Assembly: GCA_039090855.1 (NCBI GenBank)
Contig: CM077025.1
Coordinates: 98,622,489 to 98,686,488 of the forward strand
Length of the DNA: 64,000 nucleotides
Direction: 5' to 3'
From: Macrothele yani
Lineage: Eukaryota; Arthropoda; Arachnida; Araneae; Macrothelidae
Below, one piece after another: positions 21,053 to 31,566 of the stretch. A program made the position numbers and the translations under genes. Below the pieces are notes generated by a model. The model ran no database searches. It had not been told where the DNA came from and was given only the letters and a program-made list of their open reading frames with translations. How positions within the stretch are numbered: position 1 is the stretch's first letter; each line of letters opens with the position of its first letter.

Positions 21053-21460
21053 GTACGTTGCGTTCCGGCAGCGAAAAATTCCCATTTCCACCACTGCCCT
21101 TAAGCATATCCGAAAGTTCCCCGTTAGAAAGAACCACACCGCCCTCGGTAAATCTCAAGCCTCAAAGTAAAATGTGAGGGCCTAGTGCGTTTGTCGGCAG
21201 CATTGAAATTGAAATCTTTAAAGCATCAAAAGAAGCGCGATAGAGTTAATCTCCATTCAACATACAAAGTGCAAATGCCAAGCATAGAAAAAATGTCGTC
21301 TTAGTAAATAACCGTGCATCCGGTGGTTAAAGGTGAACTGACTCTGAAAAATTTCTCTCACGCTTTGGGGAAACAAAGGAATGGGAGCACGAGATGGAAA
21401 AAGGTTGCAATATTGAGATTTTATATGAAATCCTAAAGCCCTGTATGAAATCTCCGTAAC

Positions 21461-22100
21461 AATTTCCTAATTTTCAGAAACCTTTCCGCAATTCCTTTCG
21501 AATACAAACGAGAAATTGCCGTTTTTAAGAGGTGCCATGAGAAAATTCTGAACTTTCAGAAGTCTTTCCTCAGTTCCTTTCGTATAGTAACGGAAAAATT
21601 CTGTTCTCACTTTCTCTGCATCGATGTGATGGGAAATTTCCGGCAGTACGAGCAATTCACAGGATTACTCCAGGTTTGATTAACTATTAAATTTAAATCG
21701 TCGTCGGAGAACTTGAATTTGGAAGTTCTATAGCGAGATCGGATATTGTAGACAGCATGTCGTATTGAATTTTGGTTATTGTGGCAACCGATGTTCCTTT
21801 CCTCTGCCCCTATTTGGTGAACCAGTTATTGTATATTGGGTTACCGGAAAAACCGGGTACTTTAAAGTATCGTACGGGCGATTGTAATGGCGTCTACATT
21901 GTAAAATGTAAGTGGTGTGAATTCACGGAAAATTTCTGAAAATAACGTGCAGCAAAATTGCCGGTAGGTATCCGTCTTTTTCAGAAATTTCCGTTTTTAA
22001 AAGTGCCAGTTAATTTTAACTTCCGTATATTTTTCCGTAGTCAGAAACTCCGATTGTTTCCGAAAAATCCATTTCAGGTTTCCCCGTATTTAAGCTAAAG
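21461..22100. other. degraded satellite-related sequence
   Basis: Begins with about one and a half units of the ~81-bp satellite (AATTTTCAGAAACCTTTCC at 21469) and continues with increasingly diverged GGAAATTTCCG-type motifs. No gene. Confidence 0.6.
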
Positions 22101-22129
22101 TTCCGCAAAGCCGACGCCCCGGCGTTTTT

Positions 22130-22236
22130 CAGCCCTTCCCCTAGATAATCCTTCCGCTCCTGTCAGGATCGAACCCACGCCGCTTAAACATGTAACGCAT
22201 GCCTTTAACCACTGAGCCGCAGGCACCCATACATAT
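22130..22236 (-). repeat. tRNA-like SINE head, unassigned family
   Basis: On the minus strand, TGCCTGCGGCTCAGTGGTTA (A-box) is followed ~45 nt later by GTGGGTTCGATCCTGAC (B-box). The D stem does not close, so it is not a functional tRNA. The associated body is not identified. Confidence 0.5.
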
Positions 22237-22452
22237 ACATATCTCTAAGCTGTTCTTTGAGATTCAGAGGCTAGCTCTACAAAGAAATACAAAATACCAG
22301 ATATTTTTTATTTACTGTTGCCGTATCAAACTTTTCCGTTTACAGCGATCTGTGCATACAACTCGGGCTTCCCTGACATCCATCACACGCCGTACACAAG
22401 ATCTTCTATACTTCATACTCATAAAAATTTTCTCATTCAGACACTCCTGAAT

Positions 22453-22967
22453 CTAATTCTCCCATGATTTTCTTGGCCTTCCTCTTCCTTTCCTTCCTGC
22501 CACTTGGGCTAAAAAGATTTTCTTAGTAAGCATCTCATCACTCATTCTTTCAACATGGCCAAACCATTGAAGCATATTAGTCTCCACCTTGCTAACAACA
22601 TTTTGCTTCACATTAAATAACTGCAACACATCTTCATTCCTCGCGCAATCAGAACGTGTCTTGCCACAAACCTCCCGTAAGTAACTCATTTCTCCAGCAC
22701 ACGAACGACTCCTATGTTTCTTATGTAGTACCCAGGTTTCACTGCCATACATCAGAGTAGGAACAATTACCCTTTCATACACAGCCATGCGGACCTCTTT
22801 TGAGAACCCATCATTCGTGTGAAAACCTCCCAGAGCAGCTATGACTTTCAATGCAGAATTCACTCGCCTATTAATTTCACCATCCAATTCGTTCTCTCTG
22901 TCAAACATGCTTCCTAAATACAAAAACTCATTCACCTGGTCAATCAGTGTCCCATTTAAACTTATAT
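22453..22967 (-). pseudogene. RT C-terminal pseudogene (main block)
   Basis: Open block with VNEFLYLGSMFDRENELDGE, EINRRVNSALKV, VPTLMYGSETWVLHKK, MLQWFGHVERMSDEMLTKK and a GRKGRGRPRKSWEN end, diagnostic of the region after the RT catalytic core in many arthropod LINEs. Its upstream part (KLSIYKGKTKAMVFERG) lies at 24379-24455 on the other side of the Tc1 insertion. The apparent start upstream at 23121 is Tc1 sequence read backwards. Confidence 0.75.
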
Positions 22968-22969
22968 TA

Positions 22970-24376
22970 CACTGCTGGCTACCCAAAATGCAGCACCAAG
23001 AAAGGAAACATCCGATTGGCCTGAAATTCGCATCATGAGTCGCCCGCGAGAGGACATGCAAACGATTAGTATTGCAGGGCATTCGCAAATCATGTGCGCC
23101 CGACACCCCACCGAGAAGCACTATAAGAAGGGTGCACAGAAGGTGGGGTGTAAGTAGTGGAAATGTTTTGTGCTGCCGGACCTGTGCATGGGAAACTTCC
23201 TGGTGCCTCGTCGCAGAATACGACAGTCATTCCAGCACGTTTCGGAGTTCGACAGCGGACGAATAGTGGCTTATCGCGACAGCTGTTTATCGTACCGTGA
23301 CATCGGCGCTTGTGTGGGACCACATCCAACACAGTGAGGCGAGTAAGGATTCCGTTGGTGCAGGAGGGACGGACGGACAGACGTGAGCGATTGTCGCAGT
23401 CGCGGCACACCACCGAACGAGAGGACCGGCATGTTGTGCGGCGGGCATTGACGGCTAGCACCGCCACATCACGAACGTTAGCGCAGGAATTAGGGTGTGT
23501 TGCGCAACAACCTGTGTCAGCACGTACCGTTCGATGTCGTCTGCAGGAGTGGGGACTTGTCGCACTGCGCCCATTGCTCCGATTACCATTGACGTTACAC
23601 CACCGGCGAGTGCGGTGGCAGTAGGCCGTTAAACGCCGCACCTGGACTACGGAATGGCACGACATTGTCTTCTCCGACGAATCCCGCTTCTGCCTTCGAC
23701 ACCACGATGGTCGGATCCGCGTGTGGCGGCACCGCGGCGAGAGACTATATGACACCTACATTATGCATCGTCATACCGGTCCGTCGCCTGGCGTTATGGT
23801 TTGGAGCGCAATTGGATATGACACCCGCACCCTCCGGTATGCATCGCCGGTACCTTCAACAGCCACCGCACCATCTCCGACGTTTTGGAGCCTGTAGTCC
23901 TCCCTTACCTGCAGGACCTGCCAGCAACTACGTTTCAACAGGACAATGCGCGCCCGCACGTGGCACGCATCGCGCAACAATTCTTCAGGGCCCACCAGGT
24001 GTCACTGCTGCCGTGGCCCGCCTGTTCTCCCGATATGTCGCCCATCGAACACGTCTGGCCGCTGATCGGCAACCGAGTGGCCCGGCAAGCACCACCCGCT
24101 GCTACGCGTGATGAACTATGGCCACGTGTGGAAGTAACCTGGACCGACATACCCCAAGCTCACATCCAAAGCCTCTTTCGTTCGATGCCGCGGCGTGTAG
24201 CGGCCGTTATTGCCAGCCATTTGGCCACACGAACTATTGATGTCTGCGTGTTCCGCAAGTCGCACGGGCCTTTAAGCTCAATCATCTCATCTTTGTATCT
24301 ATTGTTATGTGTCCAGTAAATCTGGCTTTGCTATCTCGTGTCCTTCTTGGTGTTGCATTTTGGGTGACCAGCAGTG
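22970..24376 (+). mobile_element. Tc1-like transposon (DD34E), copy 1
   Basis: Ends CACTGCTGGCTACCCAAAAT and ATTTTGGGTGACCAGCAGTG form inverted repeats; TA dinucleotides flank at 22968-22969 and 24377-24378. Length 1407 bp. It is GC-rich compared with its surroundings. It interrupts the RT relic on the opposite strand. A second member of the same family is at 47924-49321. Confidence 0.93.
23188..24319 (+). pseudogene. Tc1 transposase pseudogene
   Basis: Starts MGNFLVPRRRIRQSFQHVSE; the paired HTH region follows with a frame change near 23330 (REDRHVVRRALTAS, SRTLAQELG). A TAG near 23622 precedes the catalytic start TTEWHDIVFSDESRFCL (first D). The last block (23885-24319) is open and contains TTFQQDNARPHVARIAQQFF (second D) and CSPDMSPIEHVWPLIGNRV (E of DD34E). 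Key catalytic residues remain; frameshifts abolish function. Confidence 0.85.
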
Positions 24377-24447
24377 TATATTCAGTACTTTCAGTTCCTC
24401 TCTCAAAAACCATAGCTTTGGTTTTTCCCTTATATATACTCAGTTTG

Positions 24448-25606
24448 CATGTTCTGTTGGAGCTTATTATTTTTCTGAATAGGTTTGTAAATATTTTTTT
24501 TTTTTCTGTAGGAGGAATTTTCACAAATTAAGCATTTTTCATCCTGATTTTCAGAAGCAATAAAATGCTTTCCAACTTGATTTTGTTAAACTGACAATGA
24601 CTTTCAGATATCTTTAAAAAACGGTGAAATGTACTCTTTTATAGTAATATTTCACACAAAAAAAAAAAAAAAACCCTCCTAAATATAAAATTTACTCTTA
24701 ATAGCTGTGATAGCTTTTGTCTTAAGTTGTCCAAAGACTGATATACATATAGCCATCGTATAACCATCTGTACAATAAGTTAAGTACCCGGTTTCTTACA
24801 GTAACACAATATACCGTATAGGTATTAAATAACTGGTACACAAAATAGGGGAGAGGAGAAGAAATATCCTGTGCCACAATAAACAAAATTCATGCGATAT
24901 GCTATCCACAGTATCCGATTTTGCCACGGAACTTCAAAATTCGACAGACGATTGAAATCCAAAAGTTAATCAAACATCAAGTATTCTCACCAATCGCTCC
25001 TATTATCGGTAATTTCTTGTCATAGGGATACGGAAAAAGTGAGAATGGAGTTTTTTCGTTAATATACAAAAGGAATTGCGGAAAGGTTTCTGAAAATTCA
25101 GAATTTTCCGTTAACACATCTCTAAAACGGCAATTTACTGTCAATATAAGAAAGAAACTACGGAATTTTTTCTGAAAATTTAGAATTTTCCCGCGGTACG
25201 AAAAATCTGTAAAATTCAGATTTCTTTCCATCATTTCACGGAAAAGGTTGTATTAGAAATGTGCTTTGTTAATTCACGAAAGAAATGTCGGAAAGTGGCG
25301 CCTCAATTACAGAATTTTTTTAAAGTCTACGTGCCAGTCCGTGGACTCCTTAATACAAAAGCTTTTATAGGCATCAAGAGTAAATTTCACATTTAGAGGT
25401 TTTGTGAAATAATTCTATGAAGCAGTATTTTCACCTTTTCTTGAGCATAACTGAAAGCCAGTGTCAGTATAAAAAAATTCGAATTCCAAAACATTCCGTT
25501 GCTTCATAAAAACACGACGAAAAGATATGTAATTTGTAATAAGTCCTCCTCTTACAGAAAGAATAAAATTTTTACAAACATATTCAGAGAAATAATAAGC
25601 TCTAAA
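24448..25606. repeat. second foldback element, ~240-bp arms
   Basis: 24448-24705 is the imperfect reverse complement of 25372-25606; for example CAGAAAAATAATAAGCTCC on the minus strand near 24460 corresponds to CAGAGAAATAATAAGCTCT at 25585. The central ~665 bp contains inverted copies of the ~81-bp satellite (24990-25310). No coding sequence. Confidence 0.75.
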
Positions 25607-26081
25607 AGAAAAGAAAATGACAGATTCACCCGCATTAATAGCGAAAAACATTTCATCATCGCGGTATTCGTGTGCTTTTCATTTCTACCTTATACGCGGT
25701 CACATATTAAGTGTCTTTCTAAGTTGGTCATGCAGCATTGCACTTCGCTGCCGTTGAAGACGTACCCGGTTTGATACCCACCAGAAGCAAAGGGAAAGGA
25801 TTCGTTCACTACAGTCCAGGAAACAATCTCGACTGAAGAAGTCAAGATAGCACATTTTGCGAAATTTCTGTATAAAAACAAGAAAACCCGAAACTGACTT
25901 TTCTGAAATAAACGAATTTAGTGGCAACCGAAAATCTGTCAAAATACTGAAGTTACACAAGCGGGAAAATTTTCAAAACGGGAGTTTCGCTAAACGTCTG
26001 CGACCTACCTGCAACTTTCCTGCAGGTTATTTTCAGCAATTTTCCATGAATTAACGCCACTTATTTGTTACCGTACAGTCA
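25607..26081. other. no gene recognised
   Basis: AT-rich, with distant resemblance to the satellite motif (GGGAAAATTTTCAAAACGGG). Nothing codes convincingly. Confidence 0.5.
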
Positions 26082-26311
26082 TTTTTTTTTTTTTTTTGAT
26101 CGGTTGAAGGTTTAACGACCACCGTGAGCAACTCAATGTTCTATTTAAGCAGATGCCCAACCCTAATTCAGAGTCACTGGTTCCAGGAAAGGGACAGAGC
26201 CAGTGCCGTTAGACAAATGCAACATCCGTGCCTCACCGAGATTCGAACTCGGACCCCTCGGGGACTCATGGTCACAAACTAGGGCTTTGGCCACTGCGCC
26301 GCCGAGGCGGC
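26082..26311 (-). mobile_element. SINE family A (copy 4)
   Basis: Minus-oriented; poly-T at left, head CCGCCTCGGCGGCGCAGTGG at right (minus strand). No clear TSD. Confidence 0.9.
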
Positions 26312-26312
26312 A

Positions 26313-26588
26313 TAGTGCAGTTTAGCTTTCTTACATTAATGTATGATAGAGTATTATAACCACAAAAATGGAGGTGGGGGAGCAAATCCTTGATGTACGT
26401 TTGTTTTTTTGTTTTTTTCGATATCGCTGCTCCTAAATTTCCGATTTAAAAAATTCGTTTAACATCAGATATCATTTACCTTGTGCAACACTTTAGGTAT
26501 GTACTTGAAGACCACGCGTTGCCACGGTTTAACAAAAAATTAATAAATCAGCATATAGGCTTGCCTTTTTTCCGAGTTTTCCTGAAAA
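26313..26588. other. spacer, nothing recognised
   Basis: AT-rich spacer between SINE copies. Confidence 0.5.
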
Positions 26589-26597
26589 TCTGAATGG

Positions 26598-26828
26598 CCG
26601 GCCCGATGGCGCAGTGGTCTGAGCGCTGGCTTATGATCATTCGTCCGTGAAAAGTCCGGGTTCGAATCCCGGTGAGGCATAGATGTTGTGTTTGTCTTAC
26701 GGTACTTGCTCTCTCCATTCCCTGGAGTCAGTGGCCCTGAATTAGGGACGAGCGACTGCTTATAGCCCATTGAGTTGCTCACAGTGGTCGTTAAACTAAA
26801 CCTTCAATCAAAAAAAAAAAAAAAAAGG
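26598..26828 (+). mobile_element. SINE family A (copy 5) with 9-bp TSD
   Basis: Plus-oriented copy with head CCGGCCCGATGGCGCAGTGG, body and an A17 tail. Flanked by TCTGAATGG at 26589-26597 and 26829-26837. Confidence 0.93.
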
Positions 26829-26837
26829 TCTGAATGG

Positions 26838-27295
26838 GATATACATATATTGTACGGAAATATTTCATTGAATTATATTCCAGCAATCAAAAGGGAATTT
26901 TAAAAAATCGAGACAGTTCCTCGGTACTCTGTAAATATTTTATTAAATGCACCTGTTGCATGCCAAGATCTTTGCGTGTGTGAAATAAAACAACTGATTC
27001 GAGAGTGTACATTAATTTACGTACAACTCATTGCATTTGTTTGCGTCACTCACGACACCACCGAGTCATAGTCCGATACATACTAAGCGGAACTAAATCA
27101 TAGCAGCAATAAGTTAAATCCTTCCTGTCATTGAGTGGTGCTTAGGTAGGTAAATTAATGATGTTATTGTCGTAAACCCAATGAAAGAAAATATGCGAGT
27201 CATACGAGCAAATGTTTACTAAATTATGGCGGCGGCAACAGTAAGCATTTCGACTGTTTAGTTTTTCAAAAACAATATTTATATGTTTATGTTTA
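26838..27295. other. spacer, nothing recognised
   Basis: AT-rich sequence; no coding or TE signature found. Confidence 0.5.
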
Positions 27296-28362
27296 TCTTA
27301 TATATAAAACACAAAACGTCTGTTTGTCTGAAGCAGCAAAAACTCTCGAACGCCAAAGTGTGGCATCGTGAAATTTCCATAGCTTATTAATACTGGACTT
27401 TCTAGGTCAACGCCACTGTTTTAATATCTCTAAGTTATTCCATCCGCGAGTTATGAATTAATTAATAAGCTAATCAATAAAGTCAGCTTCGTTTGCTACT
27501 TCATCGTTATCTGTTCCAAATCTGAAAGCACGTGACTGCATTCATCGCCGCGGCACATCCATGAGTGTTTGTGTTCTTTGAGAGCTGTGCTTAAAAATAT
27601 GCAAAAACGAACTTTGCGAAATCTTAACGAAACGGGCTGAAATTTTTGTCAACACCATGAATTGGTAATAAGAGGAGTCCCTCAAAATTTCACCGGAATC
27701 CGGTCAAAACTTTTAAAAATAGTCATAGAATTTTTAATTCATCGGTAAACAGAAATATATACGCAGAAACGGTTAATAAAATTTTGACGGCTAATTTAAA
27801 AAGTTATTTACCGATTCAGGCGAAATTTGGAGGTCATGTTCCTATTAACAATTTATGGTCTTCATTGAAATTTCAGCCAGTTTCATAAAATATTCGCAAA
27901 GATACGTTTTTAACTTTTTTATCCCAGAGATTCACTAATCAAAGACGTCTGAAACTGAAATCACGAGCTACATTTGATCGTCGATAACAAATTGCTAACG
28001 AATTTTGCTCAGTCAGTGTTTCAATGCTGTGTCTCCTGGACGCGTGTAAAATAATTCTTAACGCTTTTGGTCCGTTTGTTTCTACAGCTGTATGTCGGAA
28101 AGTCAAAAGCAAAGGATCCAACAAAATTATATATTGTCGCCGATAAAGGAGAAACCTAAAATGTTGTGTACGACCAACTGCTGAAATAATCACACTATGA
28201 AGAAATAATTTGTAATGACCGAATTTGTGAAATCAGTTTTTTTCTTTCTTGCAAGCATCAATTCCACCCCCACCCTCCATTCCCCCATTTTTTTCAGTGA
28301 CATATAAGGGAATATGAAATTAATAAGCCTAAATCACGGGCACCGCCGGGTAATAAAGCTAG
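27296..28362 (+). mobile_element. non-autonomous Helitron-like element
   Basis: Begins TCTTATATATAAAACACAAA directly after an A, and ends CGCCGGGTAATAAAGCTAG directly before a T: the TC...CTAG termini and A^T insertion context of Helitrons. A short hairpin (CACGG...CCGGG, one mismatch) lies ~8 nt before the CTAG end. No Rep/helicase coding sequence is present. There are no TIRs or TSD, as expected for rolling-circle elements. Confidence 0.75.
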
Positions 28363-29095
28363 TTATCATATATTATTCAGATTAAGACGAACTTAAGAAA
28401 CTACCCTGATACCGATGAATTGTGATGTAGCTACGAAAGTCCATCTGCGCATGCGAAAGCTAAAATAGGACCTCAAGATATACAGAAAACCTGAATCGCA
28501 ACTATGTTAATGATGGAGATTGGTATGGTTTGGTCTAGGATATCTATAGTTTACGCCACATCGTGCCATGCATAATTTTAAAGCTCTCTTCAATTAGCAG
28601 GAAACCCGCCCCTTGGTGAGAGGGGAGTCAAGAGGTAGCCAAATTTCGCTACGATGCACCGTTTCCATAGGATAAGAAATGCATCTTTGTAAGGGCTTTT
28701 TTTCACATTTAGCATCGGATTCTCGCGTTTTACTTAGATTGCAGTGAGATATTGTTACGTTTATGTAAAATGTGATGAAATAAACTTTCACCAATGAACT
28801 AAATTCATGGGCACACCCCCTTAAGAAATTTCTGGCTGCGCCACTGAATGATGAATTCTACAATTGTGCTGCACGATTGGCTCAATCAAGTCCTTATTGA
28901 CTATGAAAATTTTCAAATATTCGAAACATTACATTTCTTCTATTGTGCAATTATCAGCTTAATTTACAGTAGTGTAATATACTTCCGAAGCTCGAAGCTC
29001 AATAAGTTTATCCACTGGCCTCTGATAGCAGGTTCAGGATTCCCCAAGAGTGCCGCCAGACGCTAAGACCGCTTAGTTCGGATCACTAAAGTCTA
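28363..29095. other. no gene recognised
   Basis: Contains GGCTGCGCCACTG near 28832, which resembles a hAT right end, but no left end with matching 8-bp TSD was found. Confidence 0.5.
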
Positions 29096-29106
29096 GCTGC
29101 AGGTTT

Positions 29107-29330
29107 TTTTTTTTTTTTTTTTATATTGGAGGTTTAACGACCACCGTGAGCAACTCAATGGGCTATAAGCAGTCGCCCGTCCCTAATTTAGGGTCACTGG
29201 CTCCAGGTAAGTGAGAGAGCCAGTGCCGTAAGACAAACACAACATCCATGCCTCACCGGGATTCGAACCCGGACCCCTATCGGACGAATGATCAGAGGCC
29301 ATCGCCTTAGACCACTGCGCCACCGGGGCG
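29107..29330 (-). mobile_element. SINE family A (copy 6) with 11-bp TSD
   Basis: Minus-oriented; flanked by GCTGCAGGTTT at 29096-29106 and 29331-29341. Closest to the apparent family consensus (B-box GGGTTCGAATCCCGG, head GCCCCGGTGGCGCAGTGG). Confidence 0.95.
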
Positions 29331-29341
29331 GCTGCAGGTTT

Positions 29342-30232
29342 GTGATTCACCAATTGGGTGTGAGCATATTTAATATGAATACAGCTAGAGATTTCCCACT
29401 TGGCGTGGTTCTCTTAACCCTTTTAGAGGCCGATGTACCAAAACAGCTATATGAACATTTCTGTTTCCGATGTTCCAAAACAGAAATGTTCATACAGCCT
29501 CGGGAGTTTTGCATAAAGTAAGGCAAAACAAAGCCTTTTCCTCCCTTATCTGAGCGTTACCAGCCGTAAACCTATCACCAGCGCTAATGGCTTCTATTTA
29601 GTCCTTTTTTTCTCTGCCCCATAACGCAAGGCAAAACGAGAAAGGACAGTTCCCCTAACACGAATATCATACCCCTGGATAGAAACAAGTTATACTCCAT
29701 CGTCTCTCTGTCTCTCCTTTCTCAGGGTCATTGCCATTGTTATACTCCATAGCAGATAATCAGTCAGAAGCGATTAGGGTCAATCGTCTCCCTAAATAAC
29801 CACTTTGAGCATCAAAGCAAAGGGGTAAATCAACACTTTGTGAAGCTCTGCTTTTGCAGGTCACTGATTCGAGCGTCTTAGCGATCACTTCTTAGACAAC
29901 TAATATATTCGTTCGAGCTGACGTCAGCACATTTTGCTAAACCTGAGTTAACTCGTTCCAGCCAGTTAAAGGGTTTTAAGTACAGCCGTGTGATATGCTA
30001 AACACGCGGAAAGTGCAGCAATAAAATTGTTTCTTTTCGTCAGCGAATTGTAGTCGACCTTTGTTTATCCTTTTTTAATTCGCTAAAACCTTCGAAATTG
30101 CGAGCATTTTGAAAATCTCATATAGATGTGCTTAAAAGTCGCTGAAATTTCCAGGATGCAATCTGTGTATTCTGACTTTTACTGAGATGAATGAACGTTT
30201 TTGTTTAGAACAACACTGAACAGTTTTTGTTC
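29342..30232. other. no gene recognised
   Basis: TE-free by eye. Contains a short inverted repeat around 29445-29495: TATGAACATTTCTGTTT, then AAACAGAAATGTTCATA. No coding frame supported. Confidence 0.5.
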
Positions 30233-30242
30233 TAAACATATT

Positions 30243-30466
30243 GGCCGCCCCGGTGGCGCAGTGGTCTAGGCGATGGCCTCTGATCATTCGTCCGAACGGG
30301 GTTCGGGTTCGAATCCCGGTGAGGCATGGATGTTGTGTTTGTCTTACGGCACTGGCTCTCTCCCTTCCCTGGAACCAGTGACCCTAAATTAGGGACGAGC
30401 GACTGCTTATAGCCCATTGAGTTGCTCACGGTGGTCGTTAAACCTCCATTAAAAAAATTAAAAAAA
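30243..30466 (+). mobile_element. SINE family A (copy 7) with 10-bp TSD
   Basis: Complete plus-oriented copy beginning GGCCGCCCCGGTGGCGCAGT, flanked by TAAACATATT at 30233-30242 and 30467-30476. Confidence 0.95.
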
Positions 30467-30570
30467 TAAACATATTCATTTCCGAAGAATCGGGAACAGT
30501 TTTTTAAAGAAAACAGTTTAATAGAGCATTTCTGAGAAGTTTATACACAAATATGCAAATTCTCCACAGC

Positions 30571-31158
30571 GCCATATGAACTTCTGAAAAGCTTGAGAAC
30601 AAACCATGTATTTCGATAACTATTTTGAACAGGTTCTCAGAAATATCATCCGAAGTAGATTTACGGTCGGTTAGTGCCTTAAGAAACTGAATTGAACTGT
30701 TGGAGAGCAGTTCAGCATGTACTCTTCATGAATATCATTTCAATATGAACAATAGTGTATTCTAGAAAATCGAAATTTTGCTAGGGACAGGAGCAATTTT
30801 TTTTCCAGCAATGAAAACTTGCCCAAAAAATGCTCTCATTTCTCTGAAAATCCTGTTTAGAACAGTGTTTGAGCAATATTCTCCAAAAACACATTCACTT
30901 TTAAGATCCATAACAGTCTTAAAAAGCATTTCTCTTGTCCTTAGCAAAATTCCAATTTTCTAGAATGCACTATTGTTCATACTGAAATGATTTTCATGAA
31001 GAGTACTTGCTTATTTCCCCTCCCCCAACAGTTTAATCCAGCTTCTTAAGGCGTTAACTACCTGTAAATCTGCTTCAGATTATATTTTTGAGAGCCTGTT
31101 CAAAATAGTTATCGAAGCACGTACGTTATTTCCAAGTTTTTCAGAAGTTCATATGGCT
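30571..31158. repeat. large imperfect palindrome (MITE/foldback-like)
   Basis: The left arm starts GCCATATGAACTTCTGAAAA; the right arm ends TTTTCAGAAGTTCATATGGC. The arms pair over ~230 bp with substitutions (left to about 30800, right from about 30930), and the ~130-bp centre is itself partly self-complementary. Because of the symmetry both strands show similar short frames, which are not genes. Confidence 0.85.
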
Positions 31159-31231
31159 CGGTGGACGAATGAACCCAGCGGGTGTGTTGCTTGCACGTGG
31201 AAAAATGCACCAATCAAACGAATTCAAAGGG

Positions 31232-31554
31232 GGAGGGGGGAGGGGGCGTTGATGGCTTAGTAGTCAACGTTCGTGACTGCCACGGAATAACCTCAGGTTC
31301 GTTCCCAGGCAGGTACAAACGCTCGAACCACTAAATATCCGCCGTGCATCGGATGGGCACGTTAAGCCGTCGGGCCCCGGGTACTGGCCCGCTGGTAATA
31401 AATAAGGACGCCTTCCTCCTCCTTTCTTCTTCGCTTCCGTGTCACTTTCCTATCGGGCACTCTAGCTCAAATCCCCTAGCTTCCTACTTCTAAGGGTTGT
31501 TTAAGACCTACAGTCAGATACTCCCTAAAATTCTCTACATTTCATCTGACATCT
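31232..31554 (+). mobile_element. tRNA-derived SINE family B (copy 1) with 12-bp TSD
   Basis: Head with A-box GATGGCTTAGTAGTCAACG and B-box CAGGTTCGTTCCC; a ~200-bp body; an ATCTGA-type tail rather than poly-A. Flanked by GAATTCAAAGGG at 31220-31231 and 31555-31566. It shares its full length with 46788-47109 but not with SINE family A. Confidence 0.92.
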
Positions 31555-31566
31555 GAATTCAAAGGG

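Larger units (their letters stand above)
15502..21096 (+). mobile_element. full-size hAT transposon, 5.6 kb
   Basis: Termini CAGTGGTGGAAATGGG (15502) and CCCATTTCCACCACTG (ending 21096) are perfect 16-bp inverted repeats. The flanks CCCTTAAA (15494-15501) and CCCTTAAG (21097-21104) are an 8-bp TSD with one mismatch. A decayed transposase occupies 16096-18368, and a TRIM-like element is inserted at 19721-20308. The hAT is itself inserted in the right arm of the foldback element. Confidence 0.93.
14579..21460. mobile_element. foldback-type element with ~440-bp inverted arms, split by a hAT
   Basis: The left arm (14579-15028, starting GTTACGGAGATTTTATACAG) is the reverse complement of 15416-15501 joined to 21105-21460 (ending CTCCGTAAC). 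Removing the hAT at 15502-21096 and one TSD leaves ~1.28 kb: two ~440-bp arms around a ~387-bp centre (15029-15415). It sits inside the ~81-bp satellite; flanks share AATTT, a tentative TSD. No transposase is encoded. Class is unresolved (foldback, or a MULE-like element with long TIRs). Confidence 0.8.
22440..24455 (-). mobile_element. non-LTR retrotransposon relic split by a Tc1 element
   Basis: Minus-strand RT C-terminal coding sequence occupies 24455-24377 and resumes at 22969-22453 once the Tc1 at 22970-24376 is removed. It is 5'-truncated near 24455, where the second foldback begins. The clade is uncertain (CR1/Jockey- or RTE-related by tail motifs). Confidence 0.75.

Noticed and set aside
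22453..23121. Intact 222-residue host gene
   Set aside because: Its N-terminal part is Tc1 sequence read in reverse and its C-terminal part is a LINE RT tail.
23090..23755. 221-residue minus-strand arginine-rich ORF
   Set aside because: Antisense shadow of the Tc1 transposase at 23188-24319.
13677..25340. A single giant inverted-terminal transposon (for example a Maverick) spanning satellite copies at both ends
   Set aside because: The ends are diverged satellite units, not precise TIRs. No polymerase, integrase or capsid genes lie inside, and the content is explained by separate nested elements.
28790..28850. hAT right end (GGCTGCGCCACTG)
   Set aside because: No left end with a matching 8-bp duplication could be found upstream.
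30762..30963. Overlapping genes on both strands
   Set aside because: They are mirror products of the palindrome, with no family similarity.
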